This document shows positions 63,395 to 64,000 of a DNA stretch of 64,000 nt, in pieces. The stretch is from contig JAGKQI010000064.1 of assembly GCA_018806915.1 (NCBI GenBank), positions 558,001-622,000 of the forward strand, written 5' to 3'. The position numbers and the translations under genes were made by a program. Under the pieces are notes generated by a model. It was not told the DNA's origin. It saw nothing but the letters and a program-made list of their open reading frames with translations, and ran no database searches. Source of the DNA: Phytophthora colocasiae. Taxonomy: Eukaryota; Oomycota; Peronosporomycetes; Peronosporales; Peronosporaceae. Each line of letters starts with the position of its first letter. The stretch's first letter is position 1.

Positions 63395-63904
63395 ATGGAG
63401 TTCGGTACTGGGCAGTTCCCGACGCTGTCGCCGCGCATTAGTGAGTTGTATGGGGCCAATGGCGGCGCGTTCCGTGTAGGAGAAGAGGACGCTTACGCTC
63501 AAGATCTGGACGAGCTCGAGCGTGAAGAAAGAGCGCTGGAAAACACAGTACAAGAGCTAGTAAACCGTCAAGCGCCTGTGCCTATTGGGGTTAAATTCCA
63601 CCGCGAAAGAGACGATGGCAACGTCGTGCAGCAAGCAGTGGTAACTGAAGCTGACAGTTTTAATAGTAGTGATATACCTCCAGACTCAGGTATCCCTTTC
63701 TTACGGTCGAGCTCGTCTGAAGGAGAGGAAGATCTAGACCTGGACGAGGACGAAATGATGGGGGAGGATGAGAGTGACGAGGACGAGACGACCGGAAGAG
63801 CAACAATTGTACGTGGAGAAGGACCGCAGAGAGAAGAGGACTCATTTTCGCGGGATATGGAGTCGGGGAATGACTCAATGGACATGGAGGCAACATTAGT
63901 ATAG
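63395..63904 (+). CDS. Acidic protein, possible APC15/Mnd2-like
   Basis: The 169-residue protein begins with QFPTLSPRISE, similar to the FPSLFPRVTE start of anaphase-promoting-complex subunit 15. It continues with a charged helix (DLDELEREERALENTVQELVN) and APVPIGV, then a long Asp/Glu tail (EGEEDLDLDEDEMMGEDESDEDE). Order and spacing match APC15: short N-terminal motif, helix, PIG motif, acidic tail. Sequence identity is low and the acidic tail is uninformative, so this is a suggestion only. It could be an unrelated acidic protein. Confidence 0.45.
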   Translation: MEFGTGQFPTLSPRISELYGANGGAFRVGEEDAYAQDLDELEREERALENTVQELVNRQAPVPIGVKFHRERDDGNVVQQAVVTEADSFNSSDIPPDSGIPFLRSSSSEGEEDLDLDEDEMMGEDESDEDETTGRATIVRGEGPQREEDSFSRDMESGNDSMDMEATLV

Positions 63905-64000
63905 ACGGGATACTGCCCGAAGAGCGATCCTCGAAGACGTGAAGCTTCTCGGTTTCGTATTTCGCGCCATTTGTTTCCAAGACTTTTGGTGTTGTCCGTC

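Overview
This is eukaryotic nuclear DNA from an oomycete, most probably a Phytophthora species. The main evidence is a pair of secreted RxLR/EER effector genes with an oomycete initiator-like core promoter, a tandem family of oomycete TM198-like membrane proteins, short (about 50-110 bp) GT-AG introns, dense gene islands separated by repeat-rich spacers, and an ADE2-type PurK-PurE fusion. The species cannot be fixed from sequence alone.

Layout. 1-8.2 kb is a gene island: RPB8 (partial), Rab11, a DUF1764 protein, a small hypothetical, a TXNDC9/phosducin-like protein, a PP28 (PDAP1) protein with a SAP-like C-terminus, and two tandem double-thioredoxin genes. 8.2-30 kb is a gene-sparse, transposon-rich block. 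It holds a GC-rich hairpin tandem repeat, two terminal-inverted-repeat (TIR) DNA elements, a secreted protein, a MARVEL-like membrane protein, RxLR effector copy 1, a hAT relic, and two head-to-tail copies of a tyrosine-recombinase (Crypton-like) element. The first of those copies carries a nested 814-bp DDE element. A candidate RxLR protein closes the block. 30.6-41 kb is a second housekeeping island: RRP4, TMEM161, ADE2, PIG-Z/SMP3, a coiled-coil protein, RsfS/MALSU1 and a Uma2-nuclease-like C2H2 protein. 41.5-45 kb holds RxLR effector copy 2, inverted relative to copy 1, and decayed secreted-protein genes inside an inverted repeat. 45.5-60 kb encodes surface proteins: a giant mucin-like protein with a degenerate tyrosinase domain, four tandem TM198-like genes (two of them damaged), and an acidic Ser-rich membrane protein. 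61-64 kb has a complex III QCR8-like subunit, a SYLF-domain protein and a possible APC15 homologue.

The strongest unexplained signals are these. Four hairpins just downstream of the coiled-coil gene have unrelated stems but the same 8-nt loop, CTCATTAC. The recombinase elements form a tandem array with a shared short junction and an empty paralogous target site in the same window, and oppositely oriented arrays of a roughly 20-bp dyad repeat bracket the recombinase gene. The palindrome TACATGTA occurs at least 16 times, almost all between genes. All calls are from reading; no searches or alignments were run.
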